Both the position numbers and the translations under genes were made by a program. Below are positions 18,582 through 26,892 of a stretch of 64,000 nucleotides of DNA, piece by piece. The stretch is from JBEKEX01 sp050013615 (GTDB lineage Bacteria; Chloroflexota; Anaerolineae; Anaerolineales; Anaerolineaceae): assembly GCA_050013615.1 (NCBI GenBank), contig JBEKEX010000001.1:122000-185999 (forward strand), in the 5' to 3' direction. The first letter of the stretch is position 1, and the number at the start of each line of letters is the position of its first letter. Under the pieces are notes generated by a model. It saw only the letters and a list, made by a program, of their open reading frames with translations. It had not been told where the DNA came from and searched no databases.

Positions 18582-19643
18582 GTGACGTTGGAACATGGTT
18601 GGAGCTTTGCCCGAAATGTGATGCTCAAGGCGCTGGCGTTGCTGGCCGTCTTTATCCTGGCATTGCTGGTGCTCAATCCATTGGCCGGGCTGGGCAAACT
18701 GTCCCTTTATAACGTCATCTACCCTGGCCGGCCGCGCTTTCCTTTTGGCGAAGACCCGCAAGTCTCCTATAATTTGACCATCAACAACCTTGATGCAATG
18801 TTCGCATCCCACCAAGTGGTGCAGCCCAAGGCGGCGGACGAATATCGCGTGTTCTTGATCGGCGATTCGTCCGTGTGGGGCATTTTGCTGCGCCCCGAGC
18901 AGACCCTGGCCGGACAACTCAATGCCATGGACTTGCGTGCTTGCGGCGACCGGCACATGGTGTTCTATAACCTGGGCTACCCGACTCTTTCGCTGGATAA
19001 GGATTTGACCATCCTGAAGCAGGCCGTGCAATATCAGCCCGACCAGGTGATCTGGCTGGTGACCCTGGAATCATTCCCCGGCATTAACCCACAAGCCTCG
19101 CCTCTCATCGCGCCTCCAGCATCCGACCCTAACTTGCCGCCATTTTTGAATGCCTTGTTCGCCCAACGTCGCTCGGTTGCCGATTGGTACCGGCTACAGC
19201 TTTACGGCGCTTTATGGGCCGCCACCGGCATTGATCAGGATTATCCGACCGACTATACGCCCGCGGCGCGTGACTTGGCGGCTGATCTGACCCTGAACGG
19301 CGTGGCGCAGACGGATTTGAGTCCCAAGCTTTCCTTTGAACCGTTTGTGGCCGGTTTTACGGCGTTGGGTGCCACGCCGCTGTGGCTGGTGAACGAACCC
19401 ATCCTGATCAGCAACGGCGCTAACAGCGATATTCGGTATAATTTCTATTACCCCCGTTGGGCTTACGATCAGTATCGTACGCTCATGGCGCAGGAAACAC
19501 AAACACAGGGTTGGCGTTACCTGGATACCTGGAACCTGGTACCGGAGGGCGAATTCACCAACAGTGCCATCCACCTGACCCCGGCCGGGGAGGGGTTGCT
19601 GGCGCAGCGCTTGGCACAGGATTTGAAAGCTGCCTGTCCCTAA
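18582..19643 (+). CDS. Membrane-anchored SGNH hydrolase-like protein (DltD/AlgJ role)
   Basis: The GTG start at 18582 is preceded by GAGG. The 353-residue product has one N-terminal membrane helix (about 14-36) and an outer SGNH domain. Block I is IGDSSVWG with the nucleophile S96, the Gly block is YNLGYPTLS, and block V is IHLTPAGE with H331. The position three before that His, where Asp normally completes the triad, is Ser (S328). It probably moves the acyl group from the membrane carrier to the glycan, as DltD or AlgJ/AlgX do. It sits 19 bases after the MBOAT gene. Confidence 0.83.
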   Translation: MTLEHGWSFARNVMLKALALLAVFILALLVLNPLAGLGKLSLYNVIYPGRPRFPFGEDPQVSYNLTINNLDAMFASHQVVQPKAADEYRVFLIGDSSVWGILLRPEQTLAGQLNAMDLRACGDRHMVFYNLGYPTLSLDKDLTILKQAVQYQPDQVIWLVTLESFPGINPQASPLIAPPASDPNLPPFLNALFAQRRSVADWYRLQLYGALWAATGIDQDYPTDYTPAARDLAADLTLNGVAQTDLSPKLSFEPFVAGFTALGATPLWLVNEPILISNGANSDIRYNFYYPRWAYDQYRTLMAQETQTQGWRYLDTWNLVPEGEFTNSAIHLTPAGEGLLAQRLAQDLKAACP

Positions 19644-19675
19644 AGGTAAAATAGCATTGAGTTAAAACGGTGACG

Positions 19676-20617
19676 ATGTTTAAAAATATTTTAAAAGTGA
19701 TCATCCTTTCCATATTTTTGGCCGGTTGTGTTGGGGTGCAAGTCGCGGCCCCCACAGCGACATCTGCGGCATCCCCTGCAGCAGTCTTGACAGCAGCTGT
19801 CGGCCAATCGACTGCTACGCCCACGGCTGTGCCTGGAGTCACAACGACGCCGGATGACCGCCTGCCGCCGGAACAATGGCAGCAGTGGCCGGTCATCCCG
19901 GACAAGATTAGTGATGCGGCTCTGGCGATCTACCGCCGCGGGCTGCAAGCCGGCAACGATTCAACCCGCTTCTCGAAAGTGGGTGATTGCGGCAGCGGCG
20001 CTTCCTGGTTCTTGGGTGATTTCGACCTGGGCCCTGCAAATTATTCGCTGGGCAGTTATACCGACTTGGCACCGGTCATTGCGGCCTATCAGGGTTCTTG
20101 GGGACGGGTCAACAAATCCATCGGCGACGGCTGGTCGGTGGCCACGGAGCTTTCGCAACTGTGGGCAGACCCCAAGCAGTGCAAGACTGGCGAAACGCCG
20201 GTTGCCTGCGAGTACCGGATCTGGAAACCGAGCGTGGTGCTGATCTTGTTGGGCACCAACGATCGCTTCCACAAGGATAAACTCGATACCCAATTACACC
20301 AGCTTGTCGATTTTTTTATTCAGAATGGCGTGCTGCCGGTGCTGGCGACCAAGGCGGACAACATGGAAGGTGACCAGTCCATCAACTTGATCATTGCCCG
20401 CACGGCCTATGAGTACGACATCCCTTTGTGGAATTTTTGGCGGGCGGTACAAGACCTTCCTCATAAGGGGCTCGACAACGATAACGAGCATCTCACCTGG
20501 GCGCCCAATCGTTTCAATAATGCGGCCGATATGCAGGAAGCCTGGCCTGTGCGTAACCTGGGCGCTTTGCAGATGATGGACCTGATTTGGAAGGCAACAG
20601 CGGACGTGAAGCCGTAA
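19676..20617 (+). CDS. SGNH-like lipoprotein with Cys at the nucleophile position
   Basis: This is a 313-residue lipoprotein (lipobox LAGC, Cys 18) with a Thr/Pro linker and an SGNH-like domain. The LLGTND block with the oxyanion Asn is clear. The block I equivalent is VGDCGSG, so C105 replaces the usual Ser. A late block with HLTW may hold the catalytic His. It could be a second acyl-transfer enzyme or a binding protein that no longer hydrolyses. A GTG two codons upstream (19670) is an alternative start. It belongs to the MBOAT operon. Confidence 0.72.
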   Translation: MFKNILKVIILSIFLAGCVGVQVAAPTATSAASPAAVLTAAVGQSTATPTAVPGVTTTPDDRLPPEQWQQWPVIPDKISDAALAIYRRGLQAGNDSTRFSKVGDCGSGASWFLGDFDLGPANYSLGSYTDLAPVIAAYQGSWGRVNKSIGDGWSVATELSQLWADPKQCKTGETPVACEYRIWKPSVVLILLGTNDRFHKDKLDTQLHQLVDFFIQNGVLPVLATKADNMEGDQSINLIIARTAYEYDIPLWNFWRAVQDLPHKGLDNDNEHLTWAPNRFNNAADMQEAWPVRNLGALQMMDLIWKATADVKP

Positions 20618-20654
20618 TCCCGTTGCAGACCTTAAGTTTCAAAGAGGCTTTTTC

Positions 20655-20900
20655 ATGACAGATGACATGGTAAACGAGCTGGGCCAACTGATTGCGGAGA
20701 AGATCATCAAGCAGCCGGGCAGAACCTTGAAAGCCGATCAGGCGCTGATCTCCAGCGGCCTGGTCGATTCGTTCAGCCTGGTGGATCTGGCGCTGCTGGT
20801 GGAAGACACTTACGGTGTGCGTATCGATGATTCCGAGCTGAACGCCGATACCTTCGATACTTTGGAACAATTGGCGGCGTTGATCCGATCACGCAAATGA
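20655..20900 (+). CDS. Acyl carrier protein (DltC-like)
   Basis: This 81-residue carrier protein has the four-helix pattern of ACPs. The phosphopantetheine attachment site is GLVDSF with S39. It should receive an acyl group from the AMP ligase encoded next and present it to the MBOAT protein. Start ATG at 20655 follows AGAGG. Its stop overlaps a possible ATG of the ligase gene (ATGA at 20897), a sign of coupled translation. Confidence 0.93.
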   Translation: MTDDMVNELGQLIAEKIIKQPGRTLKADQALISSGLVDSFSLVDLALLVEDTYGVRIDDSELNADTFDTLEQLAALIRSRK

Positions 20901-20904
20901 CATT

Positions 20905-20925
20905 GGGCGACGCATTGCGTCGCCC
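20905..20925. repeat. REP-like palindrome, copy 1
   Basis: A perfect 10-base inverted repeat with a 1-base loop (GGGCGACGCA, T, TGCGTCGCCC) is followed by CTAC. A second element of the same design, GTAGGGGCGA at its head, lies inverted at 22635-22659. It looks like a dispersed intergenic repeat inserted between the carrier and ligase genes, inside the 5' end of the longer ligase frame. Confidence 0.6.
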
Positions 20926-20941
20926 CTACTTAATACCACTT

Positions 20942-22624
20942 ATGCCGACTACCTTTACCGAAAAACTTCAAGAGGCCTACCGCACGCGACCTGAACAGGT
21001 GGCGATCCACATGCTTCTGGCTGGCAAGCCTGACCTGCCGCTGACCTATGGCGATCTAATGCGCGGCGCGGCCGGTTATGCCCGGACGCTGGAAAAGAAC
21101 GGCATCCAGCCCGGCGATGTGATCATCCTGATCTTCCAACACAGCTTGGAATTGATATATGCCTACTTCGGCGCCATCCTGCGCGGCGCCATCCCTTCCA
21201 TCATGCCATTCCTGACCGAGAAATTGTTGCCCGAACGGTATCGCACCGATCTGGCCGCGCTGGTGAGCATCACCCGGCCGGAAGCTGTTTTCACCTACCG
21301 CGAGTTCGAGCCTGAGGTGTGCGCTGCCTTGAGTGCAAGCAGTTCCGTGCGCGCCGTGATGGTCAGCGAAGAAGCCGAGCCACCCTGCGTGCCGGACTTC
21401 GAACAATTGGGCGGCTTGAGCCGCAAGCCGGAGGATATCGTCCTGTTGCAGCATTCTTCGGGCACCACCGGGCTGCAAAAGGGCGTGGCACTCTCTCACC
21501 AGGCGGTGCACAACCAGTTGGAGAGCTATCGCATGACGCTACACCTGGATGAGCACGATGTGATCGTCTCTTGGCTGCCGCTGTATCACGACATGGGACT
21601 GATCGCCTGCTTCCTGATGCCCATTTTGCTGGGGGTTCCCCTGGTGTTGCTTTCACCGTTCGACTGGGTGCGGGCGCCTTACCGCCTGATGCAGGCAGTG
21701 GCGAAATATAAAGGGACGCTGACCTGGCTGCCGAACTTTGCCTACAATTTTTGCGCCCAGAAAGTGCGCGAGCGCGATTTGGAAGGGGTGGATTTATCCA
21801 CCTGGCGGGCGGTCAGCAATTGTTCAGAGCCGATGCGCTACGAAAGTCAGAACGCCTTCTATGAGCGCTTCAAGCCTTATGGGTTGAAGCAGGAATCTTT
21901 GTGCACCTGTTACGCCATGGCGGAGAACGTTTTTGCCGTCACCCAAGGCGGGATGGATGCGCCGGTGACCATCGATGTCATCGACCGCGACGCCCTGCAG
22001 ACTGAGTGGGAAGCACGTCCGGCAATCGAAGGCCGGCCGAGTGTTCAGATGCCTTCGGCAGGGAGACCTATTTCGAATACACAGGTGCGCGTGGTGGATT
22101 CCAAGGGGCGCGACCTGCCGGAGCGAAAGATCGGTGAGTTGGCGCTGAAGAGCGATTGCATGTTGAGCGGTTATTACCATCGCCCCGATATCACCGCCAA
22201 GGCATTCAGCGATGGCTGGTATTTGACCGGCGATTATGGCTACATGGCGGGCGGCGAGGTCTACGTTTGCGGGCGGAAAAAGGAGATCATCATCGTCGGC
22301 GGCAAGAATATCTATCCCATGGACTTGGAAGAGCTGGCGATGGGGGTGAAGGGGGTGCACCCCGGGCGGGTGAGCGCTTTTGGTATTTTCAACGAGAACT
22401 TAGGCACCGAGGACGTGGTCATTGTGGCTGAAGTGGAGACGAAAGACCCGGCGGAACGCGAGCGCATTGCCGACGAGATCCGCCAGGCGGTGACGCGCGG
22501 TTCGGCGGTGGCGCTGCGCCACGTGCACCTGGTGGGGCCGCGCTGGTTGATCAAGACCTCCAGCGGCAAGAATTCCCGCTTGCAGAACAAAGAGAAATAC
22601 TTGAAGGAAATGGGGATGAAGTAA
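20942..22624 (+). CDS. Acyl-AMP ligase (fatty-acyl-AMP ligase-like, DltA role)
   Basis: This ANL-superfamily enzyme activates an acid with ATP and loads it on the carrier protein. Motifs are HSSGTTGLQKG (P-loop), WLPLYHDMGL, the YLTGDYGY motif and the C-terminal GRKKEIIIVGGKN hinge with a late KTSSGK lysine. WLPLYHDMGLI is characteristic of fatty-acyl-AMP ligases rather than D-Ala ligases, so the cargo is probably a fatty or other carboxylic acid. I place the start at 20942 (560 residues) because the family begins near TFTEKL; the 15 codons from the ATG at 20897 mostly translate the REP-like palindrome. It closes the acylation operon. Confidence 0.86.
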   Translation: MPTTFTEKLQEAYRTRPEQVAIHMLLAGKPDLPLTYGDLMRGAAGYARTLEKNGIQPGDVIILIFQHSLELIYAYFGAILRGAIPSIMPFLTEKLLPERYRTDLAALVSITRPEAVFTYREFEPEVCAALSASSSVRAVMVSEEAEPPCVPDFEQLGGLSRKPEDIVLLQHSSGTTGLQKGVALSHQAVHNQLESYRMTLHLDEHDVIVSWLPLYHDMGLIACFLMPILLGVPLVLLSPFDWVRAPYRLMQAVAKYKGTLTWLPNFAYNFCAQKVRERDLEGVDLSTWRAVSNCSEPMRYESQNAFYERFKPYGLKQESLCTCYAMAENVFAVTQGGMDAPVTIDVIDRDALQTEWEARPAIEGRPSVQMPSAGRPISNTQVRVVDSKGRDLPERKIGELALKSDCMLSGYYHRPDITAKAFSDGWYLTGDYGYMAGGEVYVCGRKKEIIIVGGKNIYPMDLEELAMGVKGVHPGRVSAFGIFNENLGTEDVVIVAEVETKDPAERERIADEIRQAVTRGSAVALRHVHLVGPRWLIKTSSGKNSRLQNKEKYLKEMGMK

Positions 22625-22638
22625 GAGGAATATCGTAG

Positions 22639-22659
22639 GGGCGAGCCGTCGGCTCGCCC
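22639..22659. repeat. REP-like palindrome, copy 2
   Basis: GGGCGAGCCG, T, CGGCTCGCCC forms a perfect 10-base stem with a 1-base loop, 14 bases after the ligase stop. It is preceded by GTAGG and shares the GTAGGGGCGA head and TCGCCC tail with the copy at 20905, in the opposite orientation. As an RNA it could stabilise or end the operon transcript. Confidence 0.6.
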
Positions 22660-22716
22660 GCACCACGGAGATTTTCAAAACCGGTAAGTGTGCCGCGCAT
22701 TCAGTAGAATGATTTA

Positions 22717-22760
22717 TTGACATTTATCAATTTTCGATGTATTATACTACAGGTATAATA
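22717..22760 (+). promoter_or_regulatory. Promoter with operator over the -10 box
   Basis: TTGACA (22717-22722), 17 bases, then TATTAT (22740-22745). The -10 hexamer is the left end of a perfect dyad TATTATAC-N5-GTATAATA (22740-22760). A protein bound there would block RNA polymerase; the PadR product encoded 16 bases downstream is the obvious candidate. Confidence 0.75.
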
Positions 22761-22776
22761 AACCTATGGAGTAATA

Positions 22777-23172
22777 ATGGAAGATGACGAACTGTTGCAG
22801 AAGTGGGAAGAGACGTACAAAAAGGGGCTGTTGAGCCTCTGGATTCTGCTGTTATTGGCCGAGCGGCCCAGCTATCCTTTTGAAATGCGCCCTTTGCTTG
22901 AAGAGATCAGCCAGGGCATGATGTCAGCCGACGACAACAGTATCTACCGCGCTCTGGCGCGTTTTCAAGATATGGGCTTGACGGATAGCGATACGCAGCC
23001 TTCCAAGCAGGGGCCTTACCGGCGGTATTACCACCTGACCGACAAGGGACGCCTCCTGCTGAAGCGTTTTATTGAGCGCAATATCCTTATATTTTCGGTG
23101 CCTGCGGTGGCTGCCCGCATTCATGCGAACTGTTCCGAACCTTCACTGGAGGAAAATAACCATGAAACCTGA
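22777..23172 (+). CDS. PadR-family regulator (short form)
   Basis: This 131-residue protein has the PadR winged helix (about 15-105), with ILLLLAERPSYPFEM and SIYRALARFQDMGL. It lacks the long C-terminal helical domain, as in the small PadR-s1 class. It overlaps the next gene by 11 bases, so it controls itself and a four-helix membrane protein. A strong promoter overlapped by a dyad lies just upstream. The ligand is unknown. Confidence 0.88.
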   Translation: MEDDELLQKWEETYKKGLLSLWILLLLAERPSYPFEMRPLLEEISQGMMSADDNSIYRALARFQDMGLTDSDTQPSKQGPYRRYYHLTDKGRLLLKRFIERNILIFSVPAVAARIHANCSEPSLEENNHET

Positions 23173-23584
23173 TTTGCCCTTGGTGCGTGCAATGCCGTTC
23201 TATCTGGCCATCCAGGCCACGCTGATGCTCTCCGCTTTATTGGAGTTTCCGGTTTACATGCTGGAATACCAGGCCTATCATTGGATGACGATCACCCCGT
23301 GGATAGTCGTCTGGCTGGTCCTGACCATCTCCGGGCTGGTCTTCGGTTTCTCGGTCCTGATACGCCGGATGTGGAAGCAAACTCTGGAAGTCGCACAGCG
23401 CCTGAACCTGGCAGGCGGGTACCTGCTCGGCGCTCTGGCGGGATTGACGGCATTGGGTATCCGTTTTCAACCGATTATATGGCACACGTATTTTTACTTC
23501 GTCGGCGCATTAACTCTTATCCTGGCGTTTGCATACTTTTTAGGGAAGCGACGTTCCACAAAGCAGGAAGAATTGTTCCCTTGA
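23162..23584 (+). CDS. Four-helix membrane protein of unknown function
   Basis: This 140-residue protein has four hydrophobic segments (about 10-30, 45-70, 85-105, 112-130) and a basic C-terminal tail. The start at 23162 follows GGAGGAAAATAACC, while a longer frame from 23072 lacks a ribosome site. PadR-linked small membrane proteins are often efflux or stress proteins, but no family motif is recognisable. It is translationally coupled to the PadR gene. Confidence 0.68.
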   Translation: MKPDLPLVRAMPFYLAIQATLMLSALLEFPVYMLEYQAYHWMTITPWIVVWLVLTISGLVFGFSVLIRRMWKQTLEVAQRLNLAGGYLLGALAGLTALGIRFQPIIWHTYFYFVGALTLILAFAYFLGKRRSTKQEELFP

Positions 23585-23672
23585 GTAATGATTGGTTAGG
23601 ACTGAGTAGAGTGGTATCCAGTACGACCGGCTAGGTTTAGCTGCCCATTGGCCTGCCTCCGTAAAGGTCGCC

Positions 23673-24356
23673 CTACTTTTTTAATTTCACCATGAGCGCC
23701 ACCCCCAGGAACCACAGCTCGGTGGTGATGAATACACACCACTCTACGATCGGCAACAGCGAAAAGGTAGGCCGTGTGCCGATGGGAGTAATACCCAAGG
23801 AACTCATGTCGATGGAGTGTCCGGTATCCATCAGGGTCAGAAATGCGCCATAAGCAAGGGCAGCCAACAGACTAAACAAAACGGCTCGTTTGGGAATGCG
23901 ATGTCGGCCCTTCGCTTGTGCCAGGAAGGCAATTCCGAAGAGCACTACGGTGAGCAGCCCGGAGCGGAAATACCAGGTGGCTACGATCAGATGGTACGGC
24001 AGCCGATCCATGGAGAAGAGTCCTACCCCGGCGCAAAAGATTGCCGTGCTGATGCCGGCCACGGTGCCGGCGTAACCCCAGAGCGAGTGTAAATAAAGTC
24101 CCAGTCCCAGGCAAAAGACCAGGAAAAGGATGCCGGTGGTGACCATGGCGCCATTGAACAACCAGGCGCCCCGGGATATATGGACGTATCCCAGCTCAGA
24201 GATGTAATGGTTGAAGGGTGAATAACGCGCCCCGTGCTGATCGGTGTAGGCGAAAGCAGTGATGATCACGGCGAGTGTGATGATGACGCCGCCGGCGATG
24301 CCGAACCAGGGGAAGTATTGTGTGAGGAAGTCGTCTGCGCGCCGCATCGTTTTCAT
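23673..24356 (-). CDS. DUF998-type membrane protein
   Basis: This 227-residue membrane protein has six hydrophobic segments. The PFNHYISELG motif after the first helix is typical of DUF998 proteins, whose function is not established. The start at 24356 is chosen because GGAG lies 9 bases upstream; a longer frame to 24491 has none and would cross the neighbouring divergent promoter. It is a single gene on the minus strand, divergent from the third PadR unit. Confidence 0.72.
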   Translation of the reverse strand: MKTMRRADDFLTQYFPWFGIAGGVIITLAVIITAFAYTDQHGARYSPFNHYISELGYVHISRGAWLFNGAMVTTGILFLVFCLGLGLYLHSLWGYAGTVAGISTAIFCAGVGLFSMDRLPYHLIVATWYFRSGLLTVVLFGIAFLAQAKGRHRIPKRAVLFSLLAALAYGAFLTLMDTGHSIDMSSLGITPIGTRPTFSLLPIVEWCVFITTELWFLGVALMVKLKK

Positions 24357-24469
24357 AAGGATGTCTCCAGGGGTGAAATATTCTATGGATATTATAGAGG
24401 CGCAACCACGGATTGCAAGCCAGTAGATCGGTTCAACCGGTGTCACAATGGAATTGTGGCGTAGTTTCA

Positions 24470-24521
24470 TTGACGCGTTTGCAGGATGCATGTATAATGA
24501 AATATACTCATTAAATGAGTA
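24470..24521 (+). promoter_or_regulatory. Promoter and operator of the PadR-modAB unit
   Basis: TTGACG (24470-24475), 17 bases, then TATAAT (24493-24498) with an extended TG. Just downstream is the dyad TACTCAT-N3-ATGAGTA (24505-24521), ending 9 bases before the ATG. This is the same arrangement seen at the other two PadR genes in the window. The operator role is inferred. Confidence 0.72.
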
Positions 24522-24530
24522 ATAAGATTT

Positions 24531-25100
24531 ATGTCACCCCGCCGTCAATCTCCTCTGACCAATGAATACATCCTGCTGGGGTTTCTCCACCAGCAGTCCG
24601 GCTATGGCTACGATATTTACAAGGAATTGAACGGTTTGGTGGGCCTGGCGCTGGTCTGGCACGTTAAACAGAGCCAGGTATATGCCTTGCTGGACAAATT
24701 GGAGATGGACGGGTTGTTGGAATCGCGCTTCGAGACAGCCGACCCACGCCCGGCACGCAAGATGTATACGCTGACGGAAGATGGGCGGCAATTGTTTCTG
24801 CAGTGGGCGCATTCACCGGTGGAGCACGGCCGTGACATGCGTCAAAACTTTTTGGCACGGTTGTATTTCGCAAGACAACTTGGGGATGAAGTGGCCTGTG
24901 ATCTGCTGGAACAGCAAATTGCCGTTTGTAAATGCTGGCTGGAGGCGCATCACAGTCGCCTGGCCAAGTTAGATGAGAATCAGGATTACGAGCGGATCGT
25001 CTATCGCTATCGCATCACCAACGAAGAAGCTATGCTCACGTGGCTGCAAGAAGTCCACGCCGGGCTTGCCAAACCTGAACAGAGGAGTAAGAAAGAATGA
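24531..25100 (+). CDS. PadR-family regulator coupled to modAB
   Basis: This 189-residue PadR protein has a winged helix (about 10-95, YILLGFLHQQSGYGYDIY and VYALLDKLEMDGLL) and a C-terminal helical dimer domain (about 105-185). Its stop overlaps the modA start by 4 bases (ATGA), so regulator and molybdate transporter are made together. No molybdate-binding (Mop or ModE) domain is visible in it, so how it senses metal, if it does, is open. Confidence 0.88.
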   Translation: MSPRRQSPLTNEYILLGFLHQQSGYGYDIYKELNGLVGLALVWHVKQSQVYALLDKLEMDGLLESRFETADPRPARKMYTLTEDGRQLFLQWAHSPVEHGRDMRQNFLARLYFARQLGDEVACDLLEQQIAVCKCWLEAHHSRLAKLDENQDYERIVYRYRITNEEAMLTWLQEVHAGLAKPEQRSKKE

Positions 25101-25948
25101 AGCAACGCTTAGTATTTGCCCTTTTGATCGTCTTATTGGCGGTGACTGCCTGCACGCCGCAGGCCACCCCAACGGTTGCGCCGACCGCAGTGCCCCCAAC
25201 CGAAACTTCAGTACCGCCAACAGCAACCGCTGTGCCGCGCACCTTGACCGTCTTTGCTGCCGCATCGCTGACCGGCTCTTTTAAAGAAATCGGGACGGCC
25301 TTTGAAGCTGCCAATCCCGGCGTAACGGTGACCTTTAACTTCGCCGGTTCGCAGGCATTACGCACCCAGATTGAACAGGGTGCGGCCGCGGATGTGTTCG
25401 CCTCCGCCAGTCATAAGGACATGGACACCCTGGTCGGCGAGAACCTGGCGCCCTCCGGTTACAAGGACTTCGTTACCAACCTTTTGATCGTCATCCTGCC
25501 TCCGAAGAACCCTGGCAATGTCCAGACCCTCGCGGATTTAGCCAAACCCGGACTGAAACTGATCCTGGAGGATAAGTCCGTCCCGGCCGGTGCCTATTCG
25601 CTCCAGATCTTGGACAATATGAGCAAGGATCCAACCTACGGCACCGACTTCAGCAAGAACGTGCTCGCCAACGTCGTCTCCAACGAAACCGACGTCAAGC
25701 AGGTCGTGTCCAAGGTGGACATGGGCGAAGGTGATGCCGGCATTGTGTACGTCACGGATGCCATCGCCGCCCCGGATTTGAAGACCATTGATATCCCGGC
25801 AAATTACAATGTGATCGCCAAATACCCGATCGCTGTGCTGTCTAAAGCACCTAATGCGGACCTGGCGGCTGCTTTCGTCGCTTTCGTCCAGTCTGACAAT
25901 GGTCAGGCAATCATGAAGAAATGGGGCTTTTCTCCGGTCAAGCCTTAA
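25097..25948 (+). CDS. modA: Molybdate/tungstate ABC transporter substrate-binding lipoprotein
   Basis: This 283-residue lipoprotein has its lipobox at VTAC (Cys about 18), a short Thr/Pro linker to about residue 48, then a ModA domain. The oxyanion pocket segments are present: AAASLTGSF (about 55), GSQALRTQIEQGAAADVFASA (starting about 86) and, later, GEGDAGIVYVTDA. It captures molybdate or tungstate outside the cell for ModB. The gene overlaps both the regulator before it and modB after it (28 bases). Confidence 0.93.
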   Translation: MKQRLVFALLIVLLAVTACTPQATPTVAPTAVPPTETSVPPTATAVPRTLTVFAAASLTGSFKEIGTAFEAANPGVTVTFNFAGSQALRTQIEQGAAADVFASASHKDMDTLVGENLAPSGYKDFVTNLLIVILPPKNPGNVQTLADLAKPGLKLILEDKSVPAGAYSLQILDNMSKDPTYGTDFSKNVLANVVSNETDVKQVVSKVDMGEGDAGIVYVTDAIAAPDLKTIDIPANYNVIAKYPIAVLSKAPNADLAAAFVAFVQSDNGQAIMKKWGFSPVKP

Positions 25949-26763
25949 CCTTGAAATCTGTGCATCGCCTATTTCATCCTCGAAAAGTGAGTGAGTTGCC
26001 AGGCTGGGTATTCATCCTGCCCAGTCTGGCACTCGTCTGTCTGATCGGTCTGCCGCTTTTGGCGCTGGTCTGGCGCTCGGTCTCCAAGGATTTTCTTAGT
26101 TACGTATTTTCTGCGACTACATTCAGTGCACTTAAACTCAGCCTGCTGACCAGTATCATCAGTGTTGGGTTGGCATTGGTGACCGGCACACCCTTGGCCT
26201 ACCTCCTGGTGCATTGGAAATTCCCCGGCAGGACGCTGCTCGACATGTTGGTGGATTTGCCGGTCGTCCTGCCGCCTTCGGTTGCAGGGATTGCCCTGTT
26301 AATGGCCTTTGGAAGAATGGGAATTTTTGGAGCCTGGCTGGATTCGATCGGCGTCACCATTCCCTTTACGACTGCGGCAGTGGTCATGGCGCAGACCTTT
26401 GTCTCGGCGCCATTTTTAGTCCGCTCCGCCAAAATCGGTTTTGCGGCCATCGATCCGCAGCAAGAGGAAGCTGCCCGGATGGAAGGGGCCAATGAATGGC
26501 AAGTATTCCGTTACATTATGTTTCCCCTGGCCGGTCGCGCTGTGTTGACCGGGATCATTCTAACTTGGACCCGGGCTTTGGGAGAATTTGGGGCAACTCT
26601 ACTCTTTGCAGGAAATTTGGAAGGCAAAACCCAAACCATGCCTCTGGCGATCTATATCGGCTTTGAACAAAGCACGCAAATCGCTTTGGTATTATCAGTG
26701 ATACTGCTGGCTGTCTCGCTGGTATTTCTTGCGCTGCTGAGAAAGCTTGAAACACAAAGCTAG
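25921..26763 (+). CDS. modB: Molybdate ABC transporter permease
   Basis: This 280-residue permease has six membrane helices. The EAA-type coupling loop is EEAARMEGANEWQVFRYIMFPLAG (about 180), followed by RALGEFGATLLFAGN, which is typical of ModB. It carries the oxyanion across the membrane with ModA. The start within modA (28-base overlap) is the only good upstream ATG; a shorter start around 25950 is possible. No modC ATPase gene follows, so the ATPase must come from elsewhere. Confidence 0.92.
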   Translation: MGLFSGQALTLKSVHRLFHPRKVSELPGWVFILPSLALVCLIGLPLLALVWRSVSKDFLSYVFSATTFSALKLSLLTSIISVGLALVTGTPLAYLLVHWKFPGRTLLDMLVDLPVVLPPSVAGIALLMAFGRMGIFGAWLDSIGVTIPFTTAAVVMAQTFVSAPFLVRSAKIGFAAIDPQQEEAARMEGANEWQVFRYIMFPLAGRAVLTGIILTWTRALGEFGATLLFAGNLEGKTQTMPLAIYIGFEQSTQIALVLSVILLAVSLVFLALLRKLETQS

Positions 26764-26833
26764 CGTCAGAGTTGTTTCATCGTTCCATACGCTCACCACA
26801 GTCTTACGGCATCCTGAAAACGGCCATAGTGGA

Positions 26834-26860
26834 TATAATAGGTGTGAATTAGAGATTCAC
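26834..26860 (+). promoter_or_regulatory. -10 element and dyad before the Mop gene
   Basis: TATAAT (26834-26839) is followed by the dyad GTGAAT-N5-ATTCAC (26844-26860), about 30 bases before the Mop gene. No good -35 box is seen. A separate regulated transcript for this gene is plausible. Confidence 0.45.
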
Positions 26861-26892
26861 TCGTTAGATCCTTTCCGTTTTAGGAGGCAATC

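Noticed and set aside
20897..20941. ATG at 20897 as start of the acyl-AMP ligase
   Set aside because: The extra 15 codons mostly translate the REP-like palindrome and are not part of the family; it remains possible through ATGA coupling, but 20942 is preferred.
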